Assembly (NCBI RefSeq): GCF_020150455.1
Contig: NZ_CP083740.1
Coordinates: 124,001 to 188,000, forward strand
Source of the DNA: Bremerella sp. TYQ1
GTDB lineage: Bacteria; Planctomycetota; Planctomycetia; Pirellulales; Pirellulaceae
Direction of reading: 5' to 3'
Length of the DNA stretch: 64,000 nucleotides
Made by a program: the position numbers and the translations under genes. Shown here piece after piece: positions 18,780-28,456 of the stretch (positions are counted from its first letter, which is position 1; each line of letters begins with the position of its first letter). The notes under the pieces are model-generated. The model was not told the DNA's origin. It worked only from the letters and a program-made list of their open reading frames with translations, and ran no database searches.

Positions 18780-20282
18780 ATGGCAATTTCCAAGAAAACG
18801 TTTCAGATGTTCCTTATCGCAGCCATCGGTGGAGCAGGCCTCGCCGGATGCGTAAGCGATCGCGCACGCGACTACTCGTCGTTGGTCGAAGTCCCCCCGG
18901 TTCAGCCAGCGGAAGTCGAGCCGAAGACTTCGATCGCAAAGGACAGCACCGTCACGTTACCAACGCTTCCTGCGGATGACCTTCAGCTGGTCTCTCACTT
19001 ACAAGACGCTGATATCGAGCTTGCTTCAGCCGAAAGCATCCACATACCGGACGTACCCAGCGAAGCCAACGGTATAACGCTCAAAGCGATTCAAGACCTG
19101 GCCCTGCTCAACAACCCCTCGGTTCGTGCAATGTCAGCCACGGCCCAAGCTGAGTCGGATTACCAGTACCAGGTAGGCCGTAAAGCGAACCCCGAGGTCG
19201 GCTACATGGCCGTTCAGCTTGCTGACCAAGGTACCGACCAACACCTTTTGTACGTCGAACGCGAGTTCGTCACCGGTGGCAAGTTGCAATTGAATCAGAA
19301 CGTGCTGGGACATTCGGCGGAGGCGTTTCGCTGGGATGTTGAGTCGCAGCGGTATCGCGTGCTGACCGACGTCCGTTTGAAGTTCACCCAAGCCCTTGTC
19401 GCCCAGCGACAAATGGAGTTGATCGATGGCTTTAGTGGTGTGCTAGAGAAGGGGATCGACCTGGCCCAGCGCCGCCTCAACGCCAAGGAAGGCACCCAAA
19501 CCGATCTGCTGCAATCGCGGATTCAGCTGAACGAAGTGGAGGTAATGCGGCAGCAAGCCGAGTATCGTTGGAAAGCAGCCTGGCAAGAGATGGCCGCAGC
19601 TGCTGGCGTACCTGACATGGCCCCGACGCGCCTTGCCGGCGAGCTTGATCCGAAAGCAGGGCAACTCGCCTGGGACGATGTCTACGGAAACTTGCTAAGC
19701 AGCAGCCCCGAACTACGTGCCGCTGAAAGCCGCGTTCGCTTGGCCCAGTGTAACCTCTCTCGGCAAGAGGTGCAGACCATCCCGAACGTTACGGCCAACT
19801 TGCAATCAGGCGTCGACAACGCCACTGGATCGGGGCTTATCCAACTTCAAGTCGGAGCACCCATCCCGGTTTACAACAAGAATCGGGGCAACGTTTCGGC
19901 GGCCTACAATGAGTTCAGCCGAGCCACGCACGAAGTCAAACGCATCGAGATGTCTCTCAAGTCGCGATTGGCCCAGGTATCGCAGGAATACGACTCTGCC
20001 AAGTTCGCCGTCCAACGCTACGAAGAACAGATCTTGCCGATGGCAAAGGAAACCCTCGACCTGGCCGAACAAGCCTATGGAGCCGGCGAATACTCGTTCA
20101 TCCAGACCCTCATCGCCCGGCGTACCTACTTCGACACGAACATCGGCTACCTGAACTCGCTAGGCAACCTGGCCCAGGCCCACGCCAAGGTCGACGGCCT
20201 GCTGCTGACCGGTGCTCTTGATCCATCGACGTCAACGAACCTGGGAGATGGTCTGCGGGGGCAGACGTTTAGCCAGCAGTAG
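18780..20282 (+). CDS. TolC-family outer membrane lipoprotein (CusC/CzcC-like)
   Basis: Probable outer-membrane channel for the CusBA-like pump encoded divergently. Start ATG 18780 follows AGGGGTG and gives a lipoprotein signal ending in GAGLAGC. The mature protein has two OEP-type repeats with long amphipathic helices. In the first, LNNPSVRAMSATAQAESDYQYQVG and NPEVGYMAVQLADQG resemble the corresponding part of the TolC-like protein at 6373-7794, so the window has two channel paralogues. The length of 500 residues is normal. The frame is open to 18672, but the extra residues look untranslated. Confidence 0.9.
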   Translation: MAISKKTFQMFLIAAIGGAGLAGCVSDRARDYSSLVEVPPVQPAEVEPKTSIAKDSTVTLPTLPADDLQLVSHLQDADIELASAESIHIPDVPSEANGITLKAIQDLALLNNPSVRAMSATAQAESDYQYQVGRKANPEVGYMAVQLADQGTDQHLLYVEREFVTGGKLQLNQNVLGHSAEAFRWDVESQRYRVLTDVRLKFTQALVAQRQMELIDGFSGVLEKGIDLAQRRLNAKEGTQTDLLQSRIQLNEVEVMRQQAEYRWKAAWQEMAAAAGVPDMAPTRLAGELDPKAGQLAWDDVYGNLLSSSPELRAAESRVRLAQCNLSRQEVQTIPNVTANLQSGVDNATGSGLIQLQVGAPIPVYNKNRGNVSAAYNEFSRATHEVKRIEMSLKSRLAQVSQEYDSAKFAVQRYEEQILPMAKETLDLAEQAYGAGEYSFIQTLIARRTYFDTNIGYLNSLGNLAQAHAKVDGLLLTGALDPSTSTNLGDGLRGQTFSQQ

Positions 20283-21010
20283 AAGCGTGTCGACGGAAGA
20301 GTAAGTGAGGACGATTGTTGAGCAGTTAGCGACGTTGGAATAACTCACAACAACTTTAGTTAGTCGACCAAGGAGAGCGTGTCCAGAGGTTAGAACCAGA
20401 TGCCAGTTCGCGATGACCGTTTTCGCATTTCGAGGCCAGTTGCCGTCGAAATGAAGGAGGACGGAGCCCAACCATGTGAACACAAGATTCGTAAGTCCTT
20501 GTGAGGAAACGTATTGAAGAAAGACAACACAATCAAGGATTCCAAAATTCATCATCCGATGTCTTAGCCCTTGCCTTGGTTGTGTTGTCACATCATGTTG
20601 GGCTTAGTTATTAGCTTGGCCGTTTGATGCTGAAGCTGCATTGGATGTCGATTGGGATGTCAGAATGAAGTCGATTTGAGCCATCGGTCATCGGTCACGC
20701 TAACTTAGCAGAAATGGTCGCTACGGTTTATTGGTGCACCGGAAGGCATATGTTGGTTCACTATGATAACTCCAATTCAGCTACTTATCGGACTGGCCAC
20801 TGGCGACACATGTCCTGAAAACGTCTTAGGTGATCGGGCCACGATTTGCCTCTGAATGACGGTGTATTGAGAAGCTAAATTAGAGCCCAAAACGTGGCAT
20901 AAAACTAAAAACAGGAATTGAGATATGAGAGCGGAGCGGGAGGTTAGCTATCTGGATGTCGCGCGCTAAATTTCGGCCTGTTTTGTGTCATAAATACTTG
21001 ATGGAGTAAG
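20283..21010. other. 728-base region with no credible gene
   Basis: No open frame here has a convincing start, ribosome-binding site or recognisable product. Base composition looks more AT-rich than in the flanking genes. I searched by eye for a copy of the tRNA-Ser 3' end (a possible att site of the recombinase at 22710) and found none. It may be degraded DNA at the edge of an inserted segment. Confidence 0.5.
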
Positions 21011-22261
21011 TTAACTACCTGAATAACGCGAAATTGCCGAACTCATGCCATCGGAGATGTGCGGGGGTGGCTGGAATCCGCGCTCTTCCCATTTATCTCC
21101 GAGACTCCTCTTAAACGCCCGGAAGTCTTCCTTGATCGAGTTCACGCCAGTATCCAGGGCATTTGCAAGCAGATCTTGCAGCTTGCCCCGGTTGCCGGAG
21201 AAGACGTCCGGGTGACGCTCGTGCAAAAGCCGCCAGCAGTGTTGTACTTGGAACCGCCGCGCGTATTGGTCGATAGCGGTTTTATTTGGCTTGCTGGAGT
21301 CGATGAGTTGGCGCCAGTCTGCAAGATGCTGGGTATCTTCTTCGGTCGAGAGAGCCCCCGTGATCAGGCTGCGGAGTTCGTCTCGGGAAGGAATGGGGAT
21401 AATGTCAGGCAGAAAGAAGAATCCCCCCGAAGATTGAAGTTGGTCGAACATTGCTTTGACCATAACGCCACTTGCTAAGGGGCCCAGAGGGATCGGGTAG
21501 GATGGGCCAGCTAGTCTGGCGAGTCGCCACCGGCTCAGAAACGCCTGAAAGTAACTCAGTGATTGCGGAAGTTCGACCGGCACCGTGTCTTGATTTCTCA
21601 TCGAATCAACTTGGAGACGAATATACCACGCTTGAGCATCGAATTGGTGCTCTTCAATTGCTGGTTCGTGTTCGAGTAGCAAATGGTCCAATTCTTCAAG
21701 GAACTGCGGGTTGGACATGAGCCACCCCTGATAGCCGCGGAGTGCCTGAACGAAGGGGCGTTTGGCCATTTCGTTTCGGATACGCGCTACGTTGTCGAGT
21801 CTCGCCGTGTTTGGTGGCGTCGAATTGGATTGATCATCCGGGGTACTTTCTTCACTGCGAAAGCTCACCGGCGACTCGATCTTGAGATATGGATCGTTGT
21901 ACAGGTGACCGTTGTGGACGGCGACATGGTTGGTTTTGGCTGTCCACTGTGAGAGACGCCTTTCTATGTCGATCTTCTCTTGATCGACTTTGTCTGAGAA
22001 CTCTCCGCGTTCTAGGGCTCGGCACAGCCAATTTGGCAAGGTGTAGAAGTAACGGTTTCTGACAAACGCATGCTCGAAGTAGGGCATGTTCTCATCGGTC
22101 GATGCTACAGACCACAAAGTGGGTGCTTCTGGGATGGCTTGGATCTGGTCGGCTCTGTCGGACAGCGTTTTTTCAGACAGGTTGTGTCGCCAGATCATTT
22201 CCATTTCTGACTGAGGGCTGAGCGGTGTTTTCGGCCGGTTGATCTTTTTCTTGGATGGCAT
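21011..22261 (-). CDS. Hypothetical protein, 416 residues
   Basis: No family recognised. The ATG at 22261 gives a basic N-terminus (MPSKKKINRPKTPL) with no signal peptide or membrane helix, so it is probably cytoplasmic. The sequence is Trp-, Gln- and Arg-rich with predicted helical character, for example a WRLARLAGPSYPIPLGPLASG stretch near the middle and WQRL/CWRLLHERHPDVFSGN toward the end. It faces away from an excisionase-like gene and a tyrosine recombinase, so it is probably cargo of the same inserted element. No conserved catalytic motif is visible. Confidence 0.65.
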   Translation of the reverse strand: MPSKKKINRPKTPLSPQSEMEMIWRHNLSEKTLSDRADQIQAIPEAPTLWSVASTDENMPYFEHAFVRNRYFYTLPNWLCRALERGEFSDKVDQEKIDIERRLSQWTAKTNHVAVHNGHLYNDPYLKIESPVSFRSEESTPDDQSNSTPPNTARLDNVARIRNEMAKRPFVQALRGYQGWLMSNPQFLEELDHLLLEHEPAIEEHQFDAQAWYIRLQVDSMRNQDTVPVELPQSLSYFQAFLSRWRLARLAGPSYPIPLGPLASGVMVKAMFDQLQSSGGFFFLPDIIPIPSRDELRSLITGALSTEEDTQHLADWRQLIDSSKPNKTAIDQYARRFQVQHCWRLLHERHPDVFSGNRGKLQDLLANALDTGVNSIKEDFRAFKRSLGDKWEERGFQPPPHISDGMSSAISRYSGS

Positions 22262-22404
22262 CAAAGGCTCTAGGGTCTGAGCAGTGGTTGGTCACGGAAT
22301 TCATCGAGATTCAACGATCATAAACAGGTTCAGTCAGCTTCCAAGCTCGCTGACCTATTTTCCAGTTCTCCTTTGTAGATGATGGTGACAACGGAAGACA
22401 ACAG

Positions 22405-22686
22405 ATGAGTTTCCAGCCTGTTTCACAAAGTGAGATTCGAATGAAATCGAGCAAATATTTGTCCGCCAGTGAGCTTGCCGAAGTGGCTGGCATTTCGGTG
22501 GCCACGGTCTGGCGGCTTAAAGGTGAAGGCAAGATTGGCTTTCTTCAGCCAGGGGGACCTGGTTCGCGTGTGCTCTTTAAGTGCGACGCACTTGAGCACC
22601 CGCCGAACTGCGTGACGCCTGGCCAAGGACCGGTGGCAGCCCCAGAGCGGCCTGGGCCTAAGGCCGGGTTTAAGCGAAAGAAATAG
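22405..22686 (+). CDS. Excisionase-like helix-turn-helix DNA-binding protein
   Basis: 93-residue basic protein. The segment KYLSASELAEVAGISVATVWRLKGEGKI is a winged-HTH of the MerR/excisionase (HTH_17) kind, followed by a basic Pro/Gly-rich tail (PERPGPKAGFKRKK). ATG 22405 is used; ATG 22441 is equally possible and would begin 4 residues before the HTH. It lies 23 bases before the recombinase gene on the same strand, the usual arrangement of a recombination directionality factor or small regulator with its integrase. Which of these roles it has is not shown. Confidence 0.75.
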   Translation: MSFQPVSQSEIRMKSSKYLSASELAEVAGISVATVWRLKGEGKIGFLQPGGPGSRVLFKCDALEHPPNCVTPGQGPVAAPERPGPKAGFKRKK

Positions 22687-22709
22687 CATTTTGAGAAAGG
22701 TAGGTGCGA

Positions 22710-23924
22710 ATGCCGAAACCGACGAAGAATCCGAAGATCAAGAAGGACTTCTTCGAGTGGAGTATCAATGAACGGAACGACGGCTGTCTCCAAGCAACGA
22801 CGTATGTCGCAGGGGTGGGCCGAATTCGGCGATCGCTGGGGACCAAGGACTGGGACGAGGCGATGGAGGCCCTGACGGAACTGGATCGGCACGAGGCCGA
22901 AGAGCATGGACTCGCCCCAAAGTTCGAGGGGCGCAGTCGTTCCGGGGAAGTGTCCATTGAAGACGGATGGCAGGCTTTTCTCGATGATCGTGATCGCGGG
23001 CAAGTCCAGGGTGGCGTCTCGCCGGCAACTTTGAAGCGATATCGAGCCGTGCGGGCTCACCACGAAGCGTTCGCGAAGAAGAAGGGGATCACTGAGTGGC
23101 AGCAGTTCGGTAAGCAAGAGTTTGTGGCTTTCGGAAAAGAGCGGGAGAGGGTTGCCGAGGCTCGTACCGTGTTCTTCGAGTTGAATCTGGTCAAAGGTGT
23201 CAACCTGTGGCTGGTTCACGAGGAAATGTTGCCAGAGCAGTTGCGGCTTCGTGTTAAATTGCCGAAGCCAAAAGGCACCAGCACGTACTGCTATAGCAAG
23301 CAAGAGATTTCCGCCATGGTGCGCCAGTGTGAGGCTGCACAAGAATTAGAATGGTTGCGATTGGTGATCCTTGGTCTGACCTATACCGGAATGCGAATTA
23401 GTGAGTTGGCATCCCTGCGGTGGTCAGACATCGACTTTGACTCGAATCATATTCATGTCGTCGATGAACGATCGCGAAGTCGAAAAAAGACCACTGGGCC
23501 TGTGCGGACGACCAAGGGAAAGCGATCCCGGGTTATTCCCATGCACCCGGAGCTGAAAGAGGTCCTTAGGCCACTCCGGGAGCAAGCTGGTGGATACGTG
23601 TTCAAGGCACAAAAGGGGGGACAGCTGCGCCCGCGCGTGGTCCTCGAAGTTTTCATTCGAGAGGTCATCACGCCGCTCTCCAGCACGTTTCCCACTCCGA
23701 AAGGCGAAATCGGATTCCAAGACGGACGTCTACACTCATTCCGACATGCCTTTTGTTCCCACGCATTGAGTGGTGGAGCAAGCGTCGGCGAAGTCCAGGA
23801 CTGGCTTGGTCACGCGGACAGCAAGATGGTCGAGCACTACCGTCACCTTCGAGATGACCAAGCCCAGCAGCGCATGAATTCACTATCGTTTATGGCCGAT
23901 GACAGCGTGTCCGCGGCCAGTTAA
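22710..23924 (+). CDS. Tyrosine recombinase / phage-type integrase
   Basis: Site-specific recombinase of 404 residues. ATG 22710 has AAAGG nine bases upstream; GTG 22704 is an alternative. An N-terminal DNA-binding part (about 1-190, including a SAM-like core-binding segment) precedes the catalytic domain. The catalytic residues are visible: Arg229 in TGMRISEL, His342 and Arg345 in HSFRH, His368 in LGHAD and Tyr377 in EHYRHL. The active site is therefore intact. The gene is transcribed toward tRNA-Ser(GCU), 211 bases from the tRNA 3' end, the usual position of an integrase after integration into a tRNA gene. Confidence 0.93.
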   Translation: MPKPTKNPKIKKDFFEWSINERNDGCLQATTYVAGVGRIRRSLGTKDWDEAMEALTELDRHEAEEHGLAPKFEGRSRSGEVSIEDGWQAFLDDRDRGQVQGGVSPATLKRYRAVRAHHEAFAKKKGITEWQQFGKQEFVAFGKERERVAEARTVFFELNLVKGVNLWLVHEEMLPEQLRLRVKLPKPKGTSTYCYSKQEISAMVRQCEAAQELEWLRLVILGLTYTGMRISELASLRWSDIDFDSNHIHVVDERSRSRKKTTGPVRTTKGKRSRVIPMHPELKEVLRPLREQAGGYVFKAQKGGQLRPRVVLEVFIREVITPLSSTFPTPKGEIGFQDGRLHSFRHAFCSHALSGGASVGEVQDWLGHADSKMVEHYRHLRDDQAQQRMNSLSFMADDSVSAAS

Positions 23925-24044
23925 TTTGACCTTGTCCATGACCGCGTTGCGGTGGTGAGAGAGAGGGAAGTGCCGTATGAGCTAAGGGAAGCGAGTCAGC
24001 CGTTACTTGTGTGATCGCTTCTTTAGATAGTGCCCTGAATGACA

Positions 24045-24077
24045 CAATGAATGCCACAGTTGATGTGGCATTCATTG
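24045..24077. repeat. Perfect 14-bp inverted repeat between integrase and tRNA-Ser
   Basis: Arms CAATGAATGCCACA (24045-24058) and TGTGGCATTCATTG (24064-24077) are exact reverse complements around a 5-base loop. No T-run follows on either strand, so it is not a standard terminator. It lies 121 bases after the recombinase stop and 58 bases before the tRNA 3' end, where recombinase arm or core sites would be expected. Confidence 0.6.
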
Positions 24078-24130
24078 ACACGCTTCAGTAAGTCATTGTC
24101 AGATAACGACTTGCAATGCCCCGGAAAAGG

Positions 24131-24225
<95 letters not shown>

Positions 24226-24415
24226 TGAGGAAAGCGAAAGTCTACACCGTTTTCCTCTCGTCCTCAACGGGACCTACTTCGCTTTTTCCTAATATGGCCT
24301 ATGGTTACGCTGAAAAGGCGTTACAAAAATCTAGGGGCCATGCTTTCAGGCCTGTAAATAGATGTCATTTTGCCCCTGAATTACCTAAGCTCTGTAATTT
24401 AATCGCAGAAAACGC

Positions 24416-26020
24416 ATGATTGTCGGAATGTCTATCTTGGAACGTTTTATGTTGACACGATTTGCGTCGATTTTGCTGATTGTAGGGCTGTTTGGGCAGA
24501 GTTGCTTGTTTGCTGGAGAGTTATCCCTTCCGGCAGCCATGGATACGATCCAAAAGGACGATTTGAAACGCCACGTCGATATCTTGGCTGACGACAGCTT
24601 TGAAGGGCGTGAGGCAGGCAGCCGTGGCGGCAGGGCTGCAGGTAACTATTTGCAGCAGCTGTTTTCCAAGTACGGACTTAAGCCCGCCGGCGATGGTGGA
24701 ACGTTCTTCCAACTCTTCCATGGTGGCTATCGAAATATCTTGGGCGTATTGCCAGGTGAAGAGGGGCCCGATGATGGCGACCTGATTGTTGTTGGTGCTC
24801 ATTACGATCACGTTGGATACGGCAATCGAAGCAATAGTTTTGGACCCTTTGGTTATGTTCATAACGGCGCGGATGACAATGCCAGCGGAACAGCGGCTTT
24901 GCTGGAAGTTGTGGAAGCTCTCACGAAGCTGAAGGCAACGCCCAAGCGTTCCATTTTGTTCGTCCTTTGGGATGGCGAAGAAAAGGGACTTCTTGGCTCG
25001 AAGTACTGGGTAGAGCATCCGACTGTTGATTGGAATCGAGTTCGTCTTTATATCAACTTGGACATGGTTGGAAGGCTGCGGCCCAGTGGCGTGGAAGTCT
25101 ATGGCACTCGAACACTGCCTGGCTTGCGACAGGAAATAGCACGCGCGAATTTGGCAAGTGATCTGAAACTCGATTTTCGCTGGGAGATGACCGACAACAG
25201 CGACCACTACACATTTTATTCACGGTCGATTCCTACGCTCATGTTCCACACTGGTCTTCATGGCGAGTACCATCGTCCCCAAGACGATGCTCATTTGATC
25301 AATCACGAAGGAATCGAAGCGGTCGCTCGACTAACTGCTCAAGTAGCTTGGGCGGAAGCGAATCGGCCAAGTTTTCCATCCTTTCGTACGCGTTGTCGGT
25401 TGGAATCAGAATCGGACCGAAAACGATTCGAAGTGGCTCGTTCGGTGGGGCGCTCCCGGCTTGGAATTCGTTGGAACCCTGAAGAGCAGCTGTCAGACGG
25501 CCAGCTCATCATTTCGGCTGTTACACCTGAAGGGCCGGCCGATCAGTCTGGGCTGAAAACAGGAGATCGAATCACCGCATTCGCAGGAATTCCATTTACC
25601 ACGACCCGCGAGTTTTTGGCCCAAGTTCAAGCTGCGCCAGAGAGTGTTTTGATTGAAGTAGAAAGGGATTCCGAGGAATCGCCGACATCAATTAATGTTT
25701 CTTTGGATTTGCATCCTGCACCAATTGGTATTTCGTGGACGAACGATCCTGCGGAGCCTGGCTCGGTGATGTTAACTAGCGTGACGCCGGGATCGGTTGC
25801 TGCTTTGGCTGGGCTTAAGCCTTTGGATCGCGTCTACGAAGTCAACGGCGAACGAGTTGTCGATAGCGCCCATTTCAAGCAGCTTGTCACTCAATTCAAG
25901 CAACCGACGACCCTGCTTGTCGACCGAGAAGGACGCATGCTAACCATGGAATTGCCGCTAGAGGTGATCCGTCCTCTTCTGCCTACTGCAAATAACGATT
26001 CATCGAGTGACGGATCTTAG
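24416..26020 (+). CDS. Exported M28-family metallopeptidase with two PDZ domains
   Basis: Predicted zinc aminopeptidase acting outside the cytoplasm. A hydrophobic N-terminal signal (LTRFASILLIVGLFGQSCLFAGE) is present; ATG 24428 and 24449 are alternative starts. The peptidase domain (about 45-325) shows the M28 zinc-ligand motifs: AHYDH (His129), GADDNASG (Asp153), WDGEEKGLLGS (Glu188/Glu189) and NLDMVGR (Asp216). Two PDZ domains follow, at about 350-435 (GPADQSGLKTGDRITAF) and 445-520 (GSVAALAGLKPLDRVYEV); they may bind substrate C-termini. The gene stands alone, with no obvious operon partner. Confidence 0.9.
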   Translation: MIVGMSILERFMLTRFASILLIVGLFGQSCLFAGELSLPAAMDTIQKDDLKRHVDILADDSFEGREAGSRGGRAAGNYLQQLFSKYGLKPAGDGGTFFQLFHGGYRNILGVLPGEEGPDDGDLIVVGAHYDHVGYGNRSNSFGPFGYVHNGADDNASGTAALLEVVEALTKLKATPKRSILFVLWDGEEKGLLGSKYWVEHPTVDWNRVRLYINLDMVGRLRPSGVEVYGTRTLPGLRQEIARANLASDLKLDFRWEMTDNSDHYTFYSRSIPTLMFHTGLHGEYHRPQDDAHLINHEGIEAVARLTAQVAWAEANRPSFPSFRTRCRLESESDRKRFEVARSVGRSRLGIRWNPEEQLSDGQLIISAVTPEGPADQSGLKTGDRITAFAGIPFTTTREFLAQVQAAPESVLIEVERDSEESPTSINVSLDLHPAPIGISWTNDPAEPGSVMLTSVTPGSVAALAGLKPLDRVYEVNGERVVDSAHFKQLVTQFKQPTTLLVDREGRMLTMELPLEVIRPLLPTANNDSSSDGS

Positions 26021-26353
26021 GTTTGCCGAAAGTCTGTCGAAAAGCGCCCTTATTGTCATTTTCCGGCGCGCACGCTGTTGAATATCGCCAAGACGCTTGA
26101 TTCACGTGCCATTACCATAGCTGCATATTGCTTGGCTGCCCCCACGATTTGCTGTGGCCGAGCACTCTTTCATCATGCAGTGGTTCGACGAATGACGTTT
26201 CCTGGCGTTCAGCGTCGAGGTTTGCAGAATGGCATTTCTGAATATAGGGATGAGCTTGATGACGACTGAAGTAGTCGTCGAAACGACCGAAGTTTCGCTC
26301 GCTTTCGACGTTTAATGTAAAGTGCTGGAAAGGTGTACGCAGGCCGTGGGGCG
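26021..26353. other. Intergenic region, 333 bases
   Basis: Between convergent genes. A 63-codon open frame (26078-26269) has no ribosome-binding site and no recognisable product. I see no strong terminator hairpin or other feature. Confidence 0.4.
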
Positions 26354-27121
26354 CTATATCCCGTCCTGCGTCATCTTCCTGTATTTCAGCGGTGACAGGC
26401 CTGTAATTCGCTTGAATTGCTTACAAAACGAAGGTTGATCGCTAAAACCGCAATCGAGTGCCACGGCAGCCACGTTCTTCTCGGTATCACGTAGCATCAC
26501 TGCCGCGGCCTCGACTCTTTGCCGGATCAGGTATTGTGACGGAGTGATCTGAATCATGCTCCGCATGAGTCGCTCAAACTGGCTTACCGATAAGCCTGAT
26601 TCTTCCGCGAGCTGTTGAATTCTTAATGGTTTAGCAAACTCAGTCTGCATTTTTCGGAGCGCTACCGACAGTTTGTCGTAGCGATCACCTTTCTCCGTTG
26701 GAGCATGAAGGTCTCGTGACATTCCGATGATGGCAATCACTTCCTGGTTGGTGTTTTTGGCAAGGACCTTGCTTGTGATGTACCAACCGAGCGACCCGTC
26801 TGGATTCGTGATCATTTCAAGTTGATCGTGCAGATTTTGTCCGCGGCTATGCAATTGCTGATCTTGCTGCTGGTAGCCGATCGCTAAGGCCCTGGGATAG
26901 ATGTCAAAAGCCGTTTTCCCAATGACATCTTCTTTTCGAAGCTTCGGTACGCTGCGCAAAAATGCATTATTTACGCTTAAGTAGCGACCTTCGAGATCCT
27001 TGATACATAGATTCACTTCGTCGAGTCGGGCGAATAGATCTTCGACAATTGCAAGGGATGGAGCCTGGGAAAAAAGTATCGCCAGTTGCTCTTCCCATTG
27101 GTTTTTGTATTTATTCGGCAT
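26354..27121 (-). CDS. PAS domain-containing AraC-family regulator
   Basis: Transcription factor with an N-terminal PAS sensor (about residues 20-135; DEVNLCIKDLEGRYLSVNNAFL and the PAC-like GWYITSKVLAKNTNQEVIAIIG) and a C-terminal AraC double helix-turn-helix (about 155-252; LAEESGLSVSQFERLMRSM, then VALDCGFSDQPSFCKQFKRITGLSP). ATG 27121 is used; ATG 27163 would add 14 hydrophobic residues. Neither has a clear ribosome-binding site. It is divergent from the DUF1559 gene and could control it, which is a guess from position. The PAS ligand is unknown. Confidence 0.87.
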   Translation of the reverse strand: MPNKYKNQWEEQLAILFSQAPSLAIVEDLFARLDEVNLCIKDLEGRYLSVNNAFLRSVPKLRKEDVIGKTAFDIYPRALAIGYQQQDQQLHSRGQNLHDQLEMITNPDGSLGWYITSKVLAKNTNQEVIAIIGMSRDLHAPTEKGDRYDKLSVALRKMQTEFAKPLRIQQLAEESGLSVSQFERLMRSMIQITPSQYLIRQRVEAAAVMLRDTEKNVAAVALDCGFSDQPSFCKQFKRITGLSPLKYRKMTQDGI

Positions 27122-27308
27122 TTTAATGGTCGAAACAGCCAAAGACAAAATCGAAGGAATCATTGAAAATAACTTGAGTCGGTTGGGAAATAACTCCCAT
27201 CTGACAGACTCGCCTCTCCATCATGCCAGTCAACGACAGTCCCCACCAGTTCGTTGGCACCATCATTTTTATTTTCCTTCGCATGGTTGTACTCTGGAGA
27301 AGTCCCCT

Positions 27309-28367
27309 ATGTTGGCTCGAAGCTCCTCTCAGCAACGAGGTTTCACCCTCGTCGAACTTTTGGTCGTGATTGCGATCATTGGTGTTTTAATTGCACTGTT
27401 GCTGCCGGCCGTTCAGCAGGCGCGTGAAGCAGCTCGAAGAATGCAGTGCACGAACAATCTCAAGCAAATGGCGTTGGCACTGCATACGTATCACGATACG
27501 AATTTGCAATTCCCGCCAGGGCATATCCCTGATGCCAGTACGCCAAACGGCTGGGCTCGACGCGGTTCCTGGATGGTTCGCATTTTGCCATTCATTGAGC
27601 AGAAAGCAGCGTACGAGCAATCGCAGCTTCCTGGCGGAACGCTGGACAATCACACGGCCGGTTGGGCAGCACCGACGTTGGCCTGGCAGGCAATGCAGCA
27701 AGCACGGATCGATATCTACTCGTGTCCTTCGAGCCCGCTTCCACAAACTTATCTTCAGACAACATCATCGGCCACTCAAAGTGCCGGCGGTCCAGAGCAA
27801 ATTGAAGTTCAGATCGCCGACTATGCAGGCAACTCAGGCTGTGCGTTTCGGGGCGGGACGACCAACACGGCTCACTCGACAATGTTTTGGGGCTGGGGTG
27901 GCCGTATGGCTGACAATGGTTTGCTCTCGACGTTTCTGTCGAAAGCCGTGTCGACTCAGCCACCATGGTACGGATCCAAAGTCGACTTTGCTGCGGTAAC
28001 GGACGGCTCGAGCAACACGATTGCATTGGGTGAGCAGTCGAATTTCTATCAACAGACGCAAGACGTTCGTGCTAGTTACGTCAAAGGAGGTTGGTGGAAC
28101 GGTGGTTCAACCGACGGGGAAGGGCAAGACATGGCCAATTATGTCTGCACCTCTTATCCGATCAATGCCGTCAGCGTTGGCTGGATGGGAACCTCGCGCA
28201 GCGAATCGGTTACCTACAACGAAACAGCATTCCGTTCTGCACATCCGGGCGGTGCTCAGTTTGCCCTTGCTGATGGTTCCGTCAAATTCATTCCAGAGAC
28301 AATCAACTTTGCCACATATACGGCGCTTATGGATCGGGCAGATGGGGTCCCGGTCGGAGAGTATTAG
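27309..28367 (+). CDS. DUF1559 protein with type II pseudopilin N-terminus
   Basis: Planctomycete-type exported protein. The start ATG 27309 gives a short leader ending at the prepilin cleavage/methylation motif GFTLVELLVVIAIIG, and a hydrophobic helix follows. The DUF1559 body (about 45-330) starts with QQAREAARRMQCTNNLKQ and ends with the H-X9-DG motif (HPGGAQFALADGS). The frame is open upstream to 27000, but those codons look untranslated and oppose the AraC-type gene. It is followed by a small lipoprotein gene, the usual pairing in this phylum. Function is not established; assembly into a pilus-like or surface structure is possible. Confidence 0.93.
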   Translation: MLARSSSQQRGFTLVELLVVIAIIGVLIALLLPAVQQAREAARRMQCTNNLKQMALALHTYHDTNLQFPPGHIPDASTPNGWARRGSWMVRILPFIEQKAAYEQSQLPGGTLDNHTAGWAAPTLAWQAMQQARIDIYSCPSSPLPQTYLQTTSSATQSAGGPEQIEVQIADYAGNSGCAFRGGTTNTAHSTMFWGWGGRMADNGLLSTFLSKAVSTQPPWYGSKVDFAAVTDGSSNTIALGEQSNFYQQTQDVRASYVKGGWWNGGSTDGEGQDMANYVCTSYPINAVSVGWMGTSRSESVTYNETAFRSAHPGGAQFALADGSVKFIPETINFATYTALMDRADGVPVGEY

Positions 28368-28373
28368 GGGATG

Positions 28374-28418
28374 AACCAGGGGGGCGACTCCTCGTTGGCG
28401 TTGACCCCCTGGTTATCT
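28374..28418 (+). terminator. Hairpin after the DUF1559 gene
   Basis: AACCAGGGGG (28374-28383) pairs perfectly with CCCCCTGGTT (28405-28414), followed by ATCTTTATT. The T-tract is weak, so it may only reduce expression of the downstream lipoprotein gene relative to the DUF1559 gene. Confidence 0.5.
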
Positions 28419-28456
28419 TTATTGGACTTCTAAAACTCTCATACCTAGGTTGCCTG

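Noticed and set aside
20232..20591. 119-codon minus-strand open frame after the TolC gene
   Set aside because: Overlaps the 3' end of the TolC lipoprotein gene, and there is no ribosome-binding site or recognisable product.
20283..21010. Left attachment site of the tRNA-Ser element
   Set aside because: I looked for a repeat of the tRNA 3' end here and in nearby gaps and found none by eye, so no att pair is claimed.
26078..26269. 63-codon open frame in the gap after the M28 peptidase
   Set aside because: No ribosome-binding site, no signal or domain, and atypical composition.
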